Positions 41,308-50,601 are shown, counted from the first letter of the stretch. The stretch is 64,000 bases of DNA from Selenomonadales bacterium (GCA_029976065.1 JARKNV010000073.1:1-64000); one strand, 5' to 3'. The notes: generated by a model from the sequence alone, not told the origin. Made by a program: numbers and translations.

Positions 41308-41661
41308 ATGGACAACATAACCGGCGAGCAAAAGCTGCTCGCCCTCATCGCCCACCTCTCCTACTTCTTCGGCGGCCTCGGCTTCATCCTCGCCCCCCTC
41401 CTCATCTTCCTCTTCAAACGCGACGACCCCTTCGTCTTCGAACACGCCCGCCAGGCCCTCGTAGCCCACCTCGCCCTCCTCGCCGCCGGCGTCGTCGTCG
41501 GCCTTCTCTGCTTCCTGCTCATCGGCTTCCTGCTCATCCCCGTCCTCGCCGTCCTCGCCCTCGTCCTCGTCGTCACCTCGCTCATCGCCGGCGTCAAAGC
41601 ATTGAACGGCGAACCCTACCGATACCCCCTCATCCAAAGTCTTGTCGCCAAAATACAATAA
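41308..41661 (+). CDS. DUF4870 (Tic20-like) membrane protein
   Basis: 117 aa from the ATG at 41308, seven bases after AGGAGG; an ATG two codons earlier is too close. Four helices: LLALIAHLSYFFGGLGFILAP, then a conserved FKRDDPFVFEHARQAL loop, then two long helices. The HLSYF start and the H/ARQA loop define DUF4870. Function is unknown, although some relatives resemble the Tic20 translocon part. Codons end mainly in C. Repeat A copy 4 begins one base after the stop codon. Confidence 0.88.
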   Translation: MDNITGEQKLLALIAHLSYFFGGLGFILAPLLIFLFKRDDPFVFEHARQALVAHLALLAAGVVVGLLCFLLIGFLLIPVLAVLALVLVVTSLIAGVKALNGEPYRYPLIQSLVAKIQ

Positions 41662-41662
41662 C

Positions 41663-41782
41663 GGCCGTTGAGAAGGCCCCATCTGCGGCGTTGCTCCTCA
41701 GAGAGCTTGCTAGCGTACATTCGAGTACGCGTCGCGGCGCTCTCTTCCGGTGCGCCTTGCATCTGGGGCCTTCTCAACGGCC
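41663..41782. repeat. Palindromic repeat A, copy 4 (best preserved)
   Basis: Ends GGCCGTTGAGAAGGCCCC and GGGGCCTTCTCAACGGCC are 18-bp perfect inverted repeats, with the shared core. It directly follows the DUF4870 stop. Confidence 0.9.
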
Positions 41783-41799
41783 TGCACACTTCATTGTAG

Positions 41800-41837
41800 A
41801 AAAGAAACGAGGCTGCCTGGACTTTCTAGGCAGCCTC
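41800..41837 (-). terminator. Terminator of the HisJ-like gene
   Basis: GAGGCTGCCT/AGGCAGCCTC, 9-nt loop, then TTTCTTTTC on the minus strand. Confidence 0.9.
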
Positions 41838-41842
41838 CCCCG

Positions 41843-42616
41843 TTATAACTTCACATACTCAGGTTTGCGGTCCTTATAATACACCGGCCTCAGCCCGCAC
41901 GCCGCCGCCATATCAAAAGCTACCTTGAAATGCTTGCCGATCTCCTCCGCCCGGTGCGCGTCCGAGCCGATCGTCACCAGCCGCCCGCCCAGTTGGTGGA
42001 AACGGTGGTAAATCGGCAGCAGCGCCGCCACCACATCCGGATCGCCCAGGCGGCGCGTGTTGATCTCCAACGCCTTCTCCCGCTCCGCCACCCGGCCCAG
42101 CACCGCATCCAGCGCCGCGCCGAACTCCCCGTAATGCAGCTCCGGGTCCTCGAACCGCGCATAGCGGGCGATATAATCGATATGCCCCAGGCTGTCGATA
42201 AAATCGTAGCACCCCAGGCAAGCCAGCATCGACGCGAAATACTGGCCGTACACCGCCGCCTTCGTGCGGCTGGCATAAAAATCCTCCTGGTAAATATCGA
42301 TATTATCGATAACGTGGATCGACCCGATCACGAAATCGAACGGGTGCCGGGCCGCCACCGCCGCGTTCTCCTGCACCAGATCCATGCGCATCCCCAGCTC
42401 GATCCCCAGCAGCAGCGTATCGCTCCGCCAGTCGCCGTACGCGCGGAAATACTCGTAAATATCGAAAACGAACGCCTTCGGCTTGGGGTACTCCAGATCG
42501 AGATGTTCGGTGATGATAATCCCCATCCCCAGCTCGCGGCCGCGGGCCGCCGCCTCCTCGATCGTCATCCGCGAATCCGTCGAAAACCGCGTGTGCATAT
42601 GAGTATCAAACTGCAT
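41843..42616 (-). CDS. HisJ-type PHP histidinol-phosphatase family protein
   Basis: 257 aa, all motifs of the PHP HisJ subfamily: FDTHMHTRFSTDS, IIITEHLDLEYP, GIELGMRMD, IGSIHVIDN, LGHIDYIARY and VTIGSDAHR. HisJ removes phosphate from histidinol phosphate in histidine synthesis, but relatives act on other small phosphoesters. No his gene is nearby, so the substrate is not certain. It is 15 bp downstream of the EamA exporter gene and on the same strand, so a two-gene unit is likely. Confidence 0.85.
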   Translation of the reverse strand: MQFDTHMHTRFSTDSRMTIEEAAARGRELGMGIIITEHLDLEYPKPKAFVFDIYEYFRAYGDWRSDTLLLGIELGMRMDLVQENAAVAARHPFDFVIGSIHVIDNIDIYQEDFYASRTKAAVYGQYFASMLACLGCYDFIDSLGHIDYIARYARFEDPELHYGEFGAALDAVLGRVAEREKALEINTRRLGDPDVVAALLPIYHRFHQLGGRLVTIGSDAHRAEEIGKHFKVAFDMAAACGLRPVYYKDRKPEYVKL

Positions 42617-42631
42617 GCCTTTGCCTCCGTG

Positions 42632-43564
42632 TCAGTCTTCTCGCCCCGCCCGTCCGGCGGTCGCCGCCTGCGCCGCGGCCTGCTTCTGGCGGGCGAACCA
42701 CAGCCCCCAGAAAATCACCGCCGCGCCGGCCGCCTGCATCAGCCCGAATTCCTCGCCGAGGAGGTAATACCCCGCCGCCACGGCGAAAACCGGCGAAAAA
42801 TTATTATACAGCGACGTCCGTGCGCTCCCGATCTTCCCCACGCCCCACACCCACAGGAAATTGCCCACGCATATCGCGAACACCCCCGAAAAGGCCACGC
42901 TCAGCCACGCCTCCCGCGGCGTCGCCCCCCAGTCCAGCGCCGCCAGATCCGGCAGCGCCATCAGTATAAACAGCGCCGCCGACAGCGTCACAACCACCGC
43001 CGTCACCTGATAAGCCGAATACCGCGTCAGCAGCCGGCGGGAAAACACCGTATAATACCCGTACCCCGCCTGCGCCAAAAGCAGCAGCAGCGCCCCCTGC
43101 CAGTGCCTGCTCGCCACACTCACCTCCTTGCCCGAGCCCAGCACGATCAGCACCATCCCCGCCAGCGACGCCGCGATCGCCACCGCCATCCGGCCGGAAA
43201 TCGGCTCGATCCGCCACACGCGGTTGATAATCGCCACACTCACCGGCAGCAGGCAAATAACCAGCGACGCATTCCCCGCCGTCGTCCGCTCCACCCCCGC
43301 CGTAAAGCCCAGCTGAAAAACGAAAAACCCCGCCAGGCTCACAAGCAGCAGCGGCCTCACATCCGCCCGCGCCAGCGGCCGGTACGACCCCGACGCGAAC
43401 ACCGCCGCCCACGCCACCGCCGTCGCCAGCAGCAAGCGCAGCGCATTATACGGCACCGGCGGAATCGTCACCAGGCCGACCTTCACGATCGCCGGATGAA
43501 TCCCCCAGATAAACGCCACCGCAAACAAAACCAGTTCCACGAACCCGAAACCCCTGCCGTGCAT
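42632..43564 (-). CDS. EamA/DMT-family exporter
   Basis: 310 aa from the ATG at 43564 (GGTGGAG close upstream). Ten helices, arranged as two repeated EamA halves; the first begins VELVLFAVAFIWGIHPAIVK and the second SAYQVTAVVVTLSAALF. Members export amino acids or other metabolites across the membrane. It precedes the HisJ-like gene. Substrate cannot be told. Confidence 0.9.
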   Translation of the reverse strand: MHGRGFGFVELVLFAVAFIWGIHPAIVKVGLVTIPPVPYNALRLLLATAVAWAAVFASGSYRPLARADVRPLLLVSLAGFFVFQLGFTAGVERTTAGNASLVICLLPVSVAIINRVWRIEPISGRMAVAIAASLAGMVLIVLGSGKEVSVASRHWQGALLLLLAQAGYGYYTVFSRRLLTRYSAYQVTAVVVTLSAALFILMALPDLAALDWGATPREAWLSVAFSGVFAICVGNFLWVWGVGKIGSARTSLYNNFSPVFAVAAGYYLLGEEFGLMQAAGAAVIFWGLWFARQKQAAAQAATAGRAGRED

Positions 43565-43662
43565 TACTCCACCCCTGCCGACAAACAATATACTGCCGGC
43601 ATGAGAGCCTCACCGACATGCACTATTATATTCCGGGCCGCCCCGACAAATACCTCCCTGCG

Positions 43663-43693
43663 CCCCCGCCTCCCCCAACCCGCTACTTCCCCC
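43663..43693 (-). other. G-quadruplex motif, minus strand
   Basis: On the + strand: four C runs of 5, 5, 3 and 5 with loops of 4, 2 and 7, so the minus strand fits G3+N1-7. It lies 100 bp upstream of the EamA gene in a C-rich, G-poor non-coding stretch (43565-43858). Apart from the feo promoter that follows, I see no other signal there. Confidence 0.7.
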
Positions 43694-43858
43694 ACACCTC
43701 GCCACCGTCTCCCTCGCATCCCCGCCCCGCAGACCACCCCTATCGCCTCCCCCGCCAAAATACGCCTCCATCCCCGCCCCCGTCAAAACCGCCTGTTCCA
43801 AATCCTGCCGCCTGTAAAAAATTCCCGCGCTCCCCTTTATCCTATCCCCCATTTGCGG

Positions 43859-43896
43859 TATAATATAAGTGTATGCTATTGATAATGTTTTTCATT
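43859..43896 (+). promoter_or_regulatory. feo promoter region with possible Fur site
   Basis: TATAAT at 43859-43864, with a weak -35 (TTTATC) 17 bp upstream. Downstream, GATAATG and TTTCATT around 43881-43896 partly match the Fur pattern GATAATGATAATCATTATC. The Fur reading is tentative. Confidence 0.5.
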
Positions 43897-43910
43897 TGGG
43901 GAGGCCACCC

Positions 43911-44150
43911 ATGAGTGCAGAAATAACCCTCGACATGGCGGAAGAAAAAGACGCCCTCAAAGTCACCCGCATAATCGGCAAAGGCCGGCACCGGCTCAAC
44001 CTGCTCCAAATGGGCATCACCCCCGGCACCAGCATCGAAGTCCTCCGCCGCGCCCCCCTCGCCGACCCCGTCGAAATCGCCGTCCGCGGCGCCAAACTCG
44101 CCCTCCGCCAGGCGGAAGCCAAACACATCGCCGTAATCAAGGAAAAATAA
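43911..44150 (+). CDS. feoA: FeoA
   Basis: 79 aa from the ATG at 43911 (GGGGAGG seven bases upstream); a longer reading would have no ribosome site. It has the SH3-like pattern of FeoA: VTRIIGKGRHRLNLLQMGI, TPGTSIEVLRRAPL, DPVEIAVRGAKLALRQ. FeoA binds the G domain side of FeoB and supports ferrous iron uptake. It is one base upstream of feoB, so the two are co-translated. Confidence 0.95.
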   Translation: MSAEITLDMAEEKDALKVTRIIGKGRHRLNLLQMGITPGTSIEVLRRAPLADPVEIAVRGAKLALRQAEAKHIAVIKEK

Positions 44151-44151
44151 C

Positions 44152-46053
44152 ATGCACCAAAAATCCCTCCAAGTCGACCTCGTCGGCAACCCCAACGTCG
44201 GCAAAAGCTCCCTCTTCAACACCCTCACCGGCGCCGCCCAGCTCATCGGCAACTGGTGCGGCAAAACCACCGAAGCCTGTACCACCAAAGTCGCCTACCA
44301 AGGCCGTGAAGTCAGCTTCACCGACCTCCCCGGCGTCTACGGCTTCGGCCACGCCGCCCGCGCCGAAACCCTCGTCGACAAACACCTCCGCGCCGACCCC
44401 CCCGACGTAGTCCTCGTCATCGTCGACGCCCTCAACCTGGAGCGCAACCTCTACCTCGCCCTCGAAGCCCTCGAACGCTTCGGCAAAATCGTCGTCCTCC
44501 TCAACAAAATCGACGCCGCCGGCGAACACGGCATGATCATCGACCACCACAAACTCGCCGGCCTCTTAGGCATCCCCGTAATACCCGCGGTGGCGACCGG
44601 ACAACTGGACGCCGCCGCGATTTATAACGCCCTCTTCGCCGTCGCCGACCGCGCCGCCGCCTCCCCCTACACCGTCCCCTACCCCCCCGCCGTCGAAGCC
44701 GCCATCGCCGCCCGGCCCATGGCCGACAGCCCCGAAGGCCTCGCCCGCTGGCGCGCCGTCGAAGCCGTCGAAGAAAGCGACGAAGACCTCCAAATCGAAA
44801 TCATCAACGCCCGCTACGCCGCCGCCGGAGCTTTAGCCGCCCGCTGTCTCGTCCACCACCCCACCGAATCCCGCACCGACAAAATCGACCGCTGGGCCCT
44901 CCACCGCATCTGGGGCGTCCCCATCATGATCCTCGTCTTTGCCGTCCTCTTCTACCTCACCTTCTCCGTCAGCCGCCCCCTCTCCGACCTCATCGGCGCC
45001 CTCTTCGACGCCCTCAATTCCCTCGCCGCCTCCGCCCTCCCCGCCTGGGGCGTCCCCGAAGTAGCCGTCAGCCTCATCACCGACGGCCTTTTAAGCGGCC
45101 TCGCCGCCACCCTCGGCTTCCTCCCCCAAATCGCCATGTTCTACCTCGTCTACCACATCATCCAAGACAGCGGCTACATCGTCCGCGTCGCCTTCCTCAT
45201 GGACCGCGTCATGAGCGCCATCGGCCTCAACGGCAAAATCTTCATCCCCCTCGTCGCCGGCTACAGCTGCAACGTCAGCGGCATCCTGGCGTCGCGCATC
45301 CTCACCAGCCGCTACGACCGCCTCGTCGCCGTCCTCGCCAGCTCCTACGCTCCCTGTTCCGCCCGCCTCGGCGTCATGGTCTTCATGGTCTCCGCCTTCT
45401 TCCCCTCCGAACACGCCACCCTCGTCATGCTCGGCCTCCTCGCCATCAGCGTCGCCATGATGGCCACCGTCGCCTTCGTCGCCCGCCTCTTCGTCAAAGC
45501 CGACGACGAAACCTCCCCCTTCATGTCCGAAGTCCCCGTCTACCACCTCCCCGACTGGAAACACCTCCTCCTCGACACCGGCCTCCGCACCCTCCACTTC
45601 CTAAAACGCATCCGCAACGTCATCATCCTCTCCTCCATCATCACCTGGTACCTCTCCTCCTACCCCGCCGGCCCCTTCGAAGCCACCTACCTCGCCCGCA
45701 TCGGCCAAGCCCTCGAACCCGTCGGCGCCCTCTTCGGCCTCGACTGGCAACTCCTCGTCGCCCTTATCGCCGGCATCCCCGCCAAAGAATCCGCCCTCAC
45801 CACCCTCGGCGTCATCTACCAATCCACCGGCGAAGGCGGCCTCGCCAACGTCCTCACCAGCCACATCTCCCCCCTCGCCGCCTTCACCTTCCTCGTCGTC
45901 TACATGACCTACATCCCCTGCCTCGCCACCGTCATCACCATCTACCAGGAAATGCGCAACTGGTCCGTCGCCATCGCCAGCGTCTACGGCAGCATATTTT
46001 TCTCCATCCTCCTCGGCCTCATATCGTATAATATAGGCAAACTGCTCTTATAA
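44152..46053 (+). CDS. feoB: FeoB-family ferrous iron transporter, atypical
   Basis: 633 aa: G domain (about 1-165), a spacer region, then about ten membrane helices in two gate repeats. G1 is GNPNVGKSS, G3 DLPG and G4 NKID. The switch I stretch is NWCGKTTEACTTK, where classical FeoB has NWPGVTVEK, and the gate reads GYSCNVSGILASR instead of GxGCNVPAIMATR. These changes suggest a divergent subfamily that may differ in metal or GTPase control. It moves Fe2+ (presumably) across the cytoplasmic membrane. feoA lies directly upstream and a third, unknown gene follows 13 bp downstream. Confidence 0.85.
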   Translation: MHQKSLQVDLVGNPNVGKSSLFNTLTGAAQLIGNWCGKTTEACTTKVAYQGREVSFTDLPGVYGFGHAARAETLVDKHLRADPPDVVLVIVDALNLERNLYLALEALERFGKIVVLLNKIDAAGEHGMIIDHHKLAGLLGIPVIPAVATGQLDAAAIYNALFAVADRAAASPYTVPYPPAVEAAIAARPMADSPEGLARWRAVEAVEESDEDLQIEIINARYAAAGALAARCLVHHPTESRTDKIDRWALHRIWGVPIMILVFAVLFYLTFSVSRPLSDLIGALFDALNSLAASALPAWGVPEVAVSLITDGLLSGLAATLGFLPQIAMFYLVYHIIQDSGYIVRVAFLMDRVMSAIGLNGKIFIPLVAGYSCNVSGILASRILTSRYDRLVAVLASSYAPCSARLGVMVFMVSAFFPSEHATLVMLGLLAISVAMMATVAFVARLFVKADDETSPFMSEVPVYHLPDWKHLLLDTGLRTLHFLKRIRNVIILSSIITWYLSSYPAGPFEATYLARIGQALEPVGALFGLDWQLLVALIAGIPAKESALTTLGVIYQSTGEGGLANVLTSHISPLAAFTFLVVYMTYIPCLATVITIYQEMRNWSVAIASVYGSIFFSILLGLISYNIGKLLL

Positions 46054-46066
46054 ATCTGGAGGCACC

Positions 46067-46615
46067 GTGAAAAAAATCCTCGACTGGTTCCTGTCCCGCT
46101 ACATCATCACCTTCACCGAAAAAGACCGCGACGCCGCCCGCGCCCTCCTCGCCGCCGCCCGGCGCCAGGCCATCACCGGCTGGAAACCCCTCTGCGCCGG
46201 CCACCCCGCCCTCCGCACCCTCGCCGAAAACCACAAAGAAGCCTACGAATACTACTACACCGTCGCCTTCGCCGTCATCGGCATGCTCGGCGCCAACATG
46301 TACTTCCCCCAAGCCAAGCGCCGCCCCACCACCGAAGCCATCAAAGCCGGCCTCGAAAGCTGGCGCCGCGACGCCTACGGCAACGACGCCCACCACCTCT
46401 TCAGCCAACTCAACATCACCTCCGCCAGCGCCGAAGCCGTCGTCGGCGGCTGGATCGTCGAACAAATCGCCCGCAAAGCCGGCGACGAAGCGGAAACGGA
46501 ACGGATACGCGCCCTAAAAAACGACGAAGAACTCGTCTGCGCCCTCGGCAACGACCTCATCGCCCAGGCCGGCGAAACCGTCGTCGCCTGCTTCCTCGAA
46601 GACAAAAAGAAATAA
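46067..46615 (+). CDS. Unknown protein in the feo operon
   Basis: 182 aa from a GTG at 46067 with GGAGG five bases upstream. Mostly helical, without membrane spans or a signal. Notable segments are HKEAYEYYYTVAFAVIGMLG, YFPQAKRRPTTEAIKAGLE and DAHHLFSQLN. It is not FeoC, which is short and winged-helix. It lies 13 bp after feoB on the same strand and ends at a strong terminator, so it is made with the transporter. An iron handling or regulatory role is an inference from position only. Confidence 0.75.
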   Translation: MKKILDWFLSRYIITFTEKDRDAARALLAAARRQAITGWKPLCAGHPALRTLAENHKEAYEYYYTVAFAVIGMLGANMYFPQAKRRPTTEAIKAGLESWRRDAYGNDAHHLFSQLNITSASAEAVVGGWIVEQIARKAGDEAETERIRALKNDEELVCALGNDLIAQAGETVVACFLEDKKK

Positions 46616-46626
46616 TGTAGGCACGC

Positions 46627-46658
46627 AAAAAAGCCCCGGCGAAAATTCGCCGGGGCTT
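46627..46658. terminator. Bidirectional terminator
   Basis: A 13-bp perfect stem (AAGCCCCGGCGAA) with a 2-nt centre and A runs on the left, between the feo operon and the ABC transporter. Confidence 0.92.
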
Positions 46659-46672
46659 AATCTCTAGCAAGA

Positions 46673-47395
46673 CTACAGCACTTTTGAGAGAAAATCGCGC
46701 GTCCGGGGATTCTGCGGATTGCTGAACACCTGCTCGGGAGTGCCCTCTTCCAGGATCAGCCCCTCGTCCATAAACATGATCCGGTCCCCCACCTCGCGGG
46801 CGAAGCCCATCTCGTGGCTCACGATCACCATCGTCATGCCGTCGTTGGCGAGCTGCTTCATCACGCCCAGCACCTCGCCCACCATCTCGGGGTCCAGGGC
46901 CGAAGTCGGCTCGTCGAACAACATCACGTCAGGCTCCATCGCCAGCGCCCGGGCGATTGCCACCCGCTGCTGCTGTCCGCCGGACAGCGAGGCCGGATAA
47001 GCGTTCTCCTTCGCCGCCAGGCCGACCTTGTTAAGCAGGGAAACCGCTTTGGCGTAGGCCTCTTCCTTGGGAATTCTCTTGACCAGCACCGGGGAAATCA
47101 TGATATTCTCGATGGCCGTCTTATGGGGGAAAAGGTTGAACGACTGAAACACCATGCCGATCTTGGTGCGGATTGTATTGATATCGATGCGCGGATCGGT
47201 GATGCTCTGCCCCTCGAAGACTATCTCCCCCGCCGTCGGCGCCTCCAGCAGGTTCAGGCAGCGCAGGAAGGTCGACTTGCCCGAACCGGAAGGGCCGATG
47301 ACGACCACGACCTCACCCTTGTTTATCCGGTTGGTGATGCCTCGCAAAACGTGATTGTCGCCGAAATCCTTGCGGAGATTGTTAATGCGAATCAC
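46673..47395 (-). CDS. Polar amino acid ABC transporter ATPase
   Basis: 240 aa. Walker [10 protein letters not shown], signature LSGGQQQR, Walker [12 protein letters not shown] and the switch His ([10 protein letters not shown]) are all present; a GlnQ/HisP-type subunit. It powers uptake of a polar amino acid. The GTG start overlaps the permease gene's end by 14 bp, so translation is coupled. Order on the minus strand is binding protein, permease, ATPase. Confidence 0.96.
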   Translation of the reverse strand: MIRINNLRKDFGDNHVLRGITNRINKGEVVVVIGPSGSGKSTFLRCLNLLEAPTAGEIVFEGQSITDPRIDINTIRTKIGMVFQSFNLFPHKTAIENIMISPVLVKRIPKEEAYAKAVSLLNKVGLAAKENAYPASLSGGQQQRVAIARALAMEPDVMLFDEPTSALDPEMVGEVLGVMKQLANDGMTMVIVSHEMGFAREVGDRIMFMDEGLILEEGTPEQVFSNPQNPRTRDFLSKVL

Positions 47396-48071
47396 TGGCT
47401 TTCATCCGCCTTTCCGCCCAGCTGATAAACCTGCCCAGCGAGTAGGTCAGGACCAGATAAAATACCGCCGATATCAAGAGCGGCTCCAGTCCCTTGTAGG
47501 TGGAGCCCTGGACAACCTTGGCGGTGAAGGTCAGCTCGGCGATGCCGAGCACATAAGCCATCGACGAACCTTTTATCACCGCGACGAATTCGTTGCCGAC
47601 CGCCGGCAGGATGTTTTTGATCGCCTGGGGCATGATGATTTCCCGCATCGCCATATAATACGGCATGCCAAGGCTGCGGGCCGCTTCCATCTGGCCCCGC
47701 GGCACCGACTGGATGCCGGCGCGGATGATCTCGGCAATGTACACGCTGGCGTTGAGACTGATCGCGCTGATGCTGGCGATCAGCGCCACCATGTTGCTCG
47801 GCAGCGCCGACGAGTTCGGGCTCATGCCCACCAGCACGTAGGCGACCAGCACCTGCAGCAGCACCGGCGTGCCGCGCATGATCTCGATGAAGGCGTTGGC
47901 AACGATGCGCAGCGGATATACCTTTCCGGCCGTCAGGGTCGAAACCTTGAACAGGTAAACGACAACCCCGACGAACGTCCCCAGGACGATCGAGCAAACG
48001 GAAATAATCAGCGTCAGTTTCATGCCGTTGAAAAACAGCGGTATGTACGTGCCGGCAAAACTAAAGTCCAA
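47382..48071 (-). CDS. Polar amino acid ABC transporter permease
   Basis: 229 aa, HisM/GlnP type. Five hydrophobic segments and the EAA motif [22 protein letters not shown], whose G-containing loop docks the ATPase, are visible. A TTG at 48071 starts the frame; GAGGCAGG lies upstream. It forms a membrane dimer with itself, as only one permease gene is present. Neighbours are the binding protein upstream and ATPase downstream. Confidence 0.95.
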   Translation of the reverse strand: MDFSFAGTYIPLFFNGMKLTLIISVCSIVLGTFVGVVVYLFKVSTLTAGKVYPLRIVANAFIEIMRGTPVLLQVLVAYVLVGMSPNSSALPSNMVALIASISAISLNASVYIAEIIRAGIQSVPRGQMEAARSLGMPYYMAMREIIMPQAIKNILPAVGNEFVAVIKGSSMAYVLGIAELTFTAKVVQGSTYKGLEPLLISAVFYLVLTYSLGRFISWAERRMKASDSH

Positions 48072-48104
48072 GATGCTTACCTGCCTCAGTTCACAAAATG
48101 CAGC

Positions 48105-48983
48105 TTACTTTTTCGCCTGCGCCGTCCCGGCCAGCTTGCAGGCGTCGTCGACGTAGCGCTGCATCTGGCCCGACTGGTCGAGGCGTTTGACGGTGCCGTC
48201 GATCTGGCTCTTCAGGGAAGCCGAGCCCTTTTTGAAGGCGACCGCCACGCCCGGGCTGTTCAGCGAGGAATCGTCGATCGTCACTTTTTCGGCGATGACG
48301 AATTCCGGGTTGGCGGCGATGGCCATCTGGCAGACGACCTTCGCTGTCACGATGCCGTCGATCTGCTTGGATTTGAGCGACAGAAAAAGAGTGGTCATGC
48401 TTTCGATCTTGGTGAATTTGCCGTCGGGAATCAGCGCGGTCATCAGTTTATCCTGCAGGGAGGAAAGCTGCAGGCCGATTTTATAATTTTTCACGTCGCT
48501 GAAGCTGTTGAACTTGCCCACGTTTTCCTTGGTGGTCAGCAGCGACTGGGTTGCCCGGTAATACACCTCGGAAAAATCCACCGATTTGCGCCGCTCCTCG
48601 GTAGCCGACATGCCGGAGATGATAACGTCGATCTGTCCCGACTGCAGGGCGGCCAGCAAGGCGTCGAAGGCCAGTTCCTTGACCTCGAGCTGCACGCCCA
48701 TGTCTTTGGCTATTTCCTTGGCCAGATCCATGTCAAAGCCGGCGATCGCATCTTTGCCGTCGGCCATCGTGTGGAATTCGAACGGAGCGAATTCGGCGTT
48801 CATGCCGACGACCAGTTTGCCTTTGGCCTTGATTTTGGCGAGGCTGTCATCGGAAGAAGCGGCCGCGGATTGGTTGGCGGCCGGTTTTTTCTCCTGCGAC
48901 GAGGAGCAGCCGGCGACGGCGAATGCCGTCAAGGCTGCCAGCGCAACCGCGAGAATGACTTGCCACAGTTTTTTCGTTTTCAT
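48105..48983 (-). CDS. Amino acid-binding lipoprotein of the ABC transporter
   Basis: 292 aa. A lipoprotein signal ends AVAGC with Cys26. The SBP_bac_3 fold follows: LVVGMNAEFAPFEF, AIAGFDMDLAKEIAKDM and ISGMSATEERRKSVDFSEVY. Binding residues are of the cystine/glutamine/general polar amino acid type, but the ligand is not decided. AAAGGGG precedes the start. The M20 amidohydrolase gene lies about 125 bp upstream, past a terminator. The pairing with an amidohydrolase hints at N-acyl amino acid or peptide use. Confidence 0.95.
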   Translation of the reverse strand: MKTKKLWQVILAVALAALTAFAVAGCSSSQEKKPAANQSAAASSDDSLAKIKAKGKLVVGMNAEFAPFEFHTMADGKDAIAGFDMDLAKEIAKDMGVQLEVKELAFDALLAALQSGQIDVIISGMSATEERRKSVDFSEVYYRATQSLLTTKENVGKFNSFSDVKNYKIGLQLSSLQDKLMTALIPDGKFTKIESMTTLFLSLKSKQIDGIVTAKVVCQMAIAANPEFVIAEKVTIDDSSLNSPGVAVAFKKGSASLKSQIDGTVKRLDQSGQMQRYVDDACKLAGTAQAKK

Positions 48984-49060
48984 CTGCTAACGACCCCTTT
49001 GAAAAAAAGTTATATCTATACTTTACCACACTATTGCGTTAAACGGGCAAAAACATTTGC

Positions 49061-49094
49061 AAAAAATAGCGCCGCCCCGCGAAAGGACGGCGTC
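49061..49094 (-). terminator. Terminator of the M20 gene
   Basis: A GC-rich stem (GACGCCGTCC against GGGGCGGCGC, with mismatches) then ATTTTTTG on the minus strand. Confidence 0.75.
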
Positions 49095-49109
49095 TTGGAA
49101 AAGCAATGG

Positions 49110-50288
49110 TCACAGCTCCGCCGTCAGCAGCTCGACGGCGCTGCGGGCCAATATCTCGACGCCGTGCGCCAGGGCGTCCTCGTCGATATCGAATTTGGGA
49201 TGATGGTGGGGATAAACGAGCCCCTTGGCCGCATTGCCGGCGCCGACGAACATGAACGCACCCGGAACCTTCTGCAAGTAGCAGGAGAAATCCTCGCCGC
49301 CCAGCACCGGCTTTATCTCGCAGACCCCCTTGTCGCCGAGGACCGCCGCCCCGGCCCGCCACACCCGCCTCGCAATCCCCGCGTCATTGACGAGCGGCGG
49401 GCAGCTGTCGGAAGTCGTGAACTCGTATGCGGCGCCATGGGCCTCGCACACCCCCCTGACGATCTGCTCGATCCGCCGGTGGACGGCCTTGAGCGTCTCG
49501 CCGTCGAAAACGCGGATAGTCCCTTCGATCCTGGCGGTATCGGGAATAACGTTGTAAACGCGCCCGGCCTGGAAAACGCCGATCGACACGACCACCGGCT
49601 CAAGCGGGTCGATGCTGCGGCTGACGATGGTATGCAGCGCCTGCACGACCGCCGCGCCCACGAGGATGGGATCGACGGCGACGTGCGGCGTCGATCCGTG
49701 GCCGCCCTTGCCCTTAAGAACGATGGCGAAAGCGCCGGGCTGGGCCATCATGCGGCCGAAGGTCAGGCCGAGCTGTCCGGTCGGCAGCGGCTGCCACAAA
49801 TGGGCGCCGATAATCGCCGCCACCCCGTCGAGGCACCCCTCGTCTATCATCGCGACCGCCCCGCCCGGAGGCATCTCCTCGTTCGGTTGGAAAAGCAGCC
49901 GCACCGTCCCGGCCAGCTCGTCCCGCAGCGGCGCCAGCACCTTGGCCAGGCCCAGCAGCATGGCCATGTGGCCGTCGTGGCCGCAGGCGTGGCACACGCC
50001 GGCGTTCTGGGACTGATAAGGCTGGCCGCACTCGTCCTGGATCGGCAAAGCGTCCATATCCGCCCGCACCGCCACCGTCCGGCCGGGGCGCGCCCCTTTT
50101 ATCTCGGCGACCACGCCCGTCCCCGCCGCCTTCACCGGCGCGAGGCCCAGCGCCGCCAGCTCGGCCATGATTCTTTCCTGGGTCTTCACTTCCTCCGTGG
50201 ACAGCTCTGGGAAATTATGGAAATGCCGGCGCAAGGCGACGACATAATCCCTGTTCTCGCTCACCAGCCGGCGGATAGCGTCACTCAT
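49110..50288 (-). CDS. M20 family amidohydrolase
   Basis: 392 aa. The di-metal motif CHACGHDGHMAMLLG (about 100) and the ligands QPNEEMPPGGA, IGAHLWQPLPTGQ and GGEDFSCYLQ mark the hippurate / N-acyl amino acid hydrolase branch. Such enzymes release amino acids from N-acyl conjugates or act on N-acetyl-diaminopimelate or IAA-like conjugates. There is no signal peptide. It lies upstream of the amino acid ABC transporter genes on the same strand, so uptake and deacylation of an N-acyl amino acid is a plausible pairing. Confidence 0.93.
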   Translation of the reverse strand: MSDAIRRLVSENRDYVVALRRHFHNFPELSTEEVKTQERIMAELAALGLAPVKAAGTGVVAEIKGARPGRTVAVRADMDALPIQDECGQPYQSQNAGVCHACGHDGHMAMLLGLAKVLAPLRDELAGTVRLLFQPNEEMPPGGAVAMIDEGCLDGVAAIIGAHLWQPLPTGQLGLTFGRMMAQPGAFAIVLKGKGGHGSTPHVAVDPILVGAAVVQALHTIVSRSIDPLEPVVVSIGVFQAGRVYNVIPDTARIEGTIRVFDGETLKAVHRRIEQIVRGVCEAHGAAYEFTTSDSCPPLVNDAGIARRVWRAGAAVLGDKGVCEIKPVLGGEDFSCYLQKVPGAFMFVGAGNAAKGLVYPHHHPKFDIDEDALAHGVEILARSAVELLTAEL

Positions 50289-50601
50289 GGCGGCCGCCTC
50301 CCCTCGGGAAACGCCGGCCCAATACTGCTGCTGCTTGTGCTCTCATACCGTTACCCCTTTGCACGAATAATGTTTCGTCTGCTTAACCCTCTTCCCCATC
50401 ACGCGAGAAAAGTCCTCCCAATCCGCACGCCAGCGTCGAACCCGTCGTCGCCCGCCTCCTGGAAAAAACCCCGTCCGCCGGGAAAACCGGTGGACGGGGT
50501 TTGCCTTTCGGCCGCATATGCCGGCGCGGAACAGGATAAACTACGTGTTCCCGATATTACGATATCGGATATTCCCAATTAAGACAATCTGGGGAAAACA
50601 C
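50289..50601. other. Divergent intergenic region
   Basis: Between the M20 and CBO0543 genes. Besides the hairpin at 50466-50503, it has only AT/GC mixed sequence. I see no gene and no clear promoter. Confidence 0.6.
50466..50503. terminator. Hairpin between divergent genes
   Basis: AAACCCCGTCC with further pairing (CCGG/CCGG) and the exact complement, GAAA loop, A and T runs on both sides. It has the form of a bidirectional terminator although both neighbours are transcribed away from it. Confidence 0.75.

Noticed and set aside
43616-43863. Pro/Ser/Thr-rich frame in the C-rich stretch before feo
   Set aside because: Arises from C-rich non-coding DNA; no ribosome site and no domain.
47355-50582. 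Very long open frame on the + strand opposite the ABC transporter and M20 genes
   Set aside because: Composition typical of an antisense GC-rich shadow; the minus-strand genes have clear motifs and ribosome sites.
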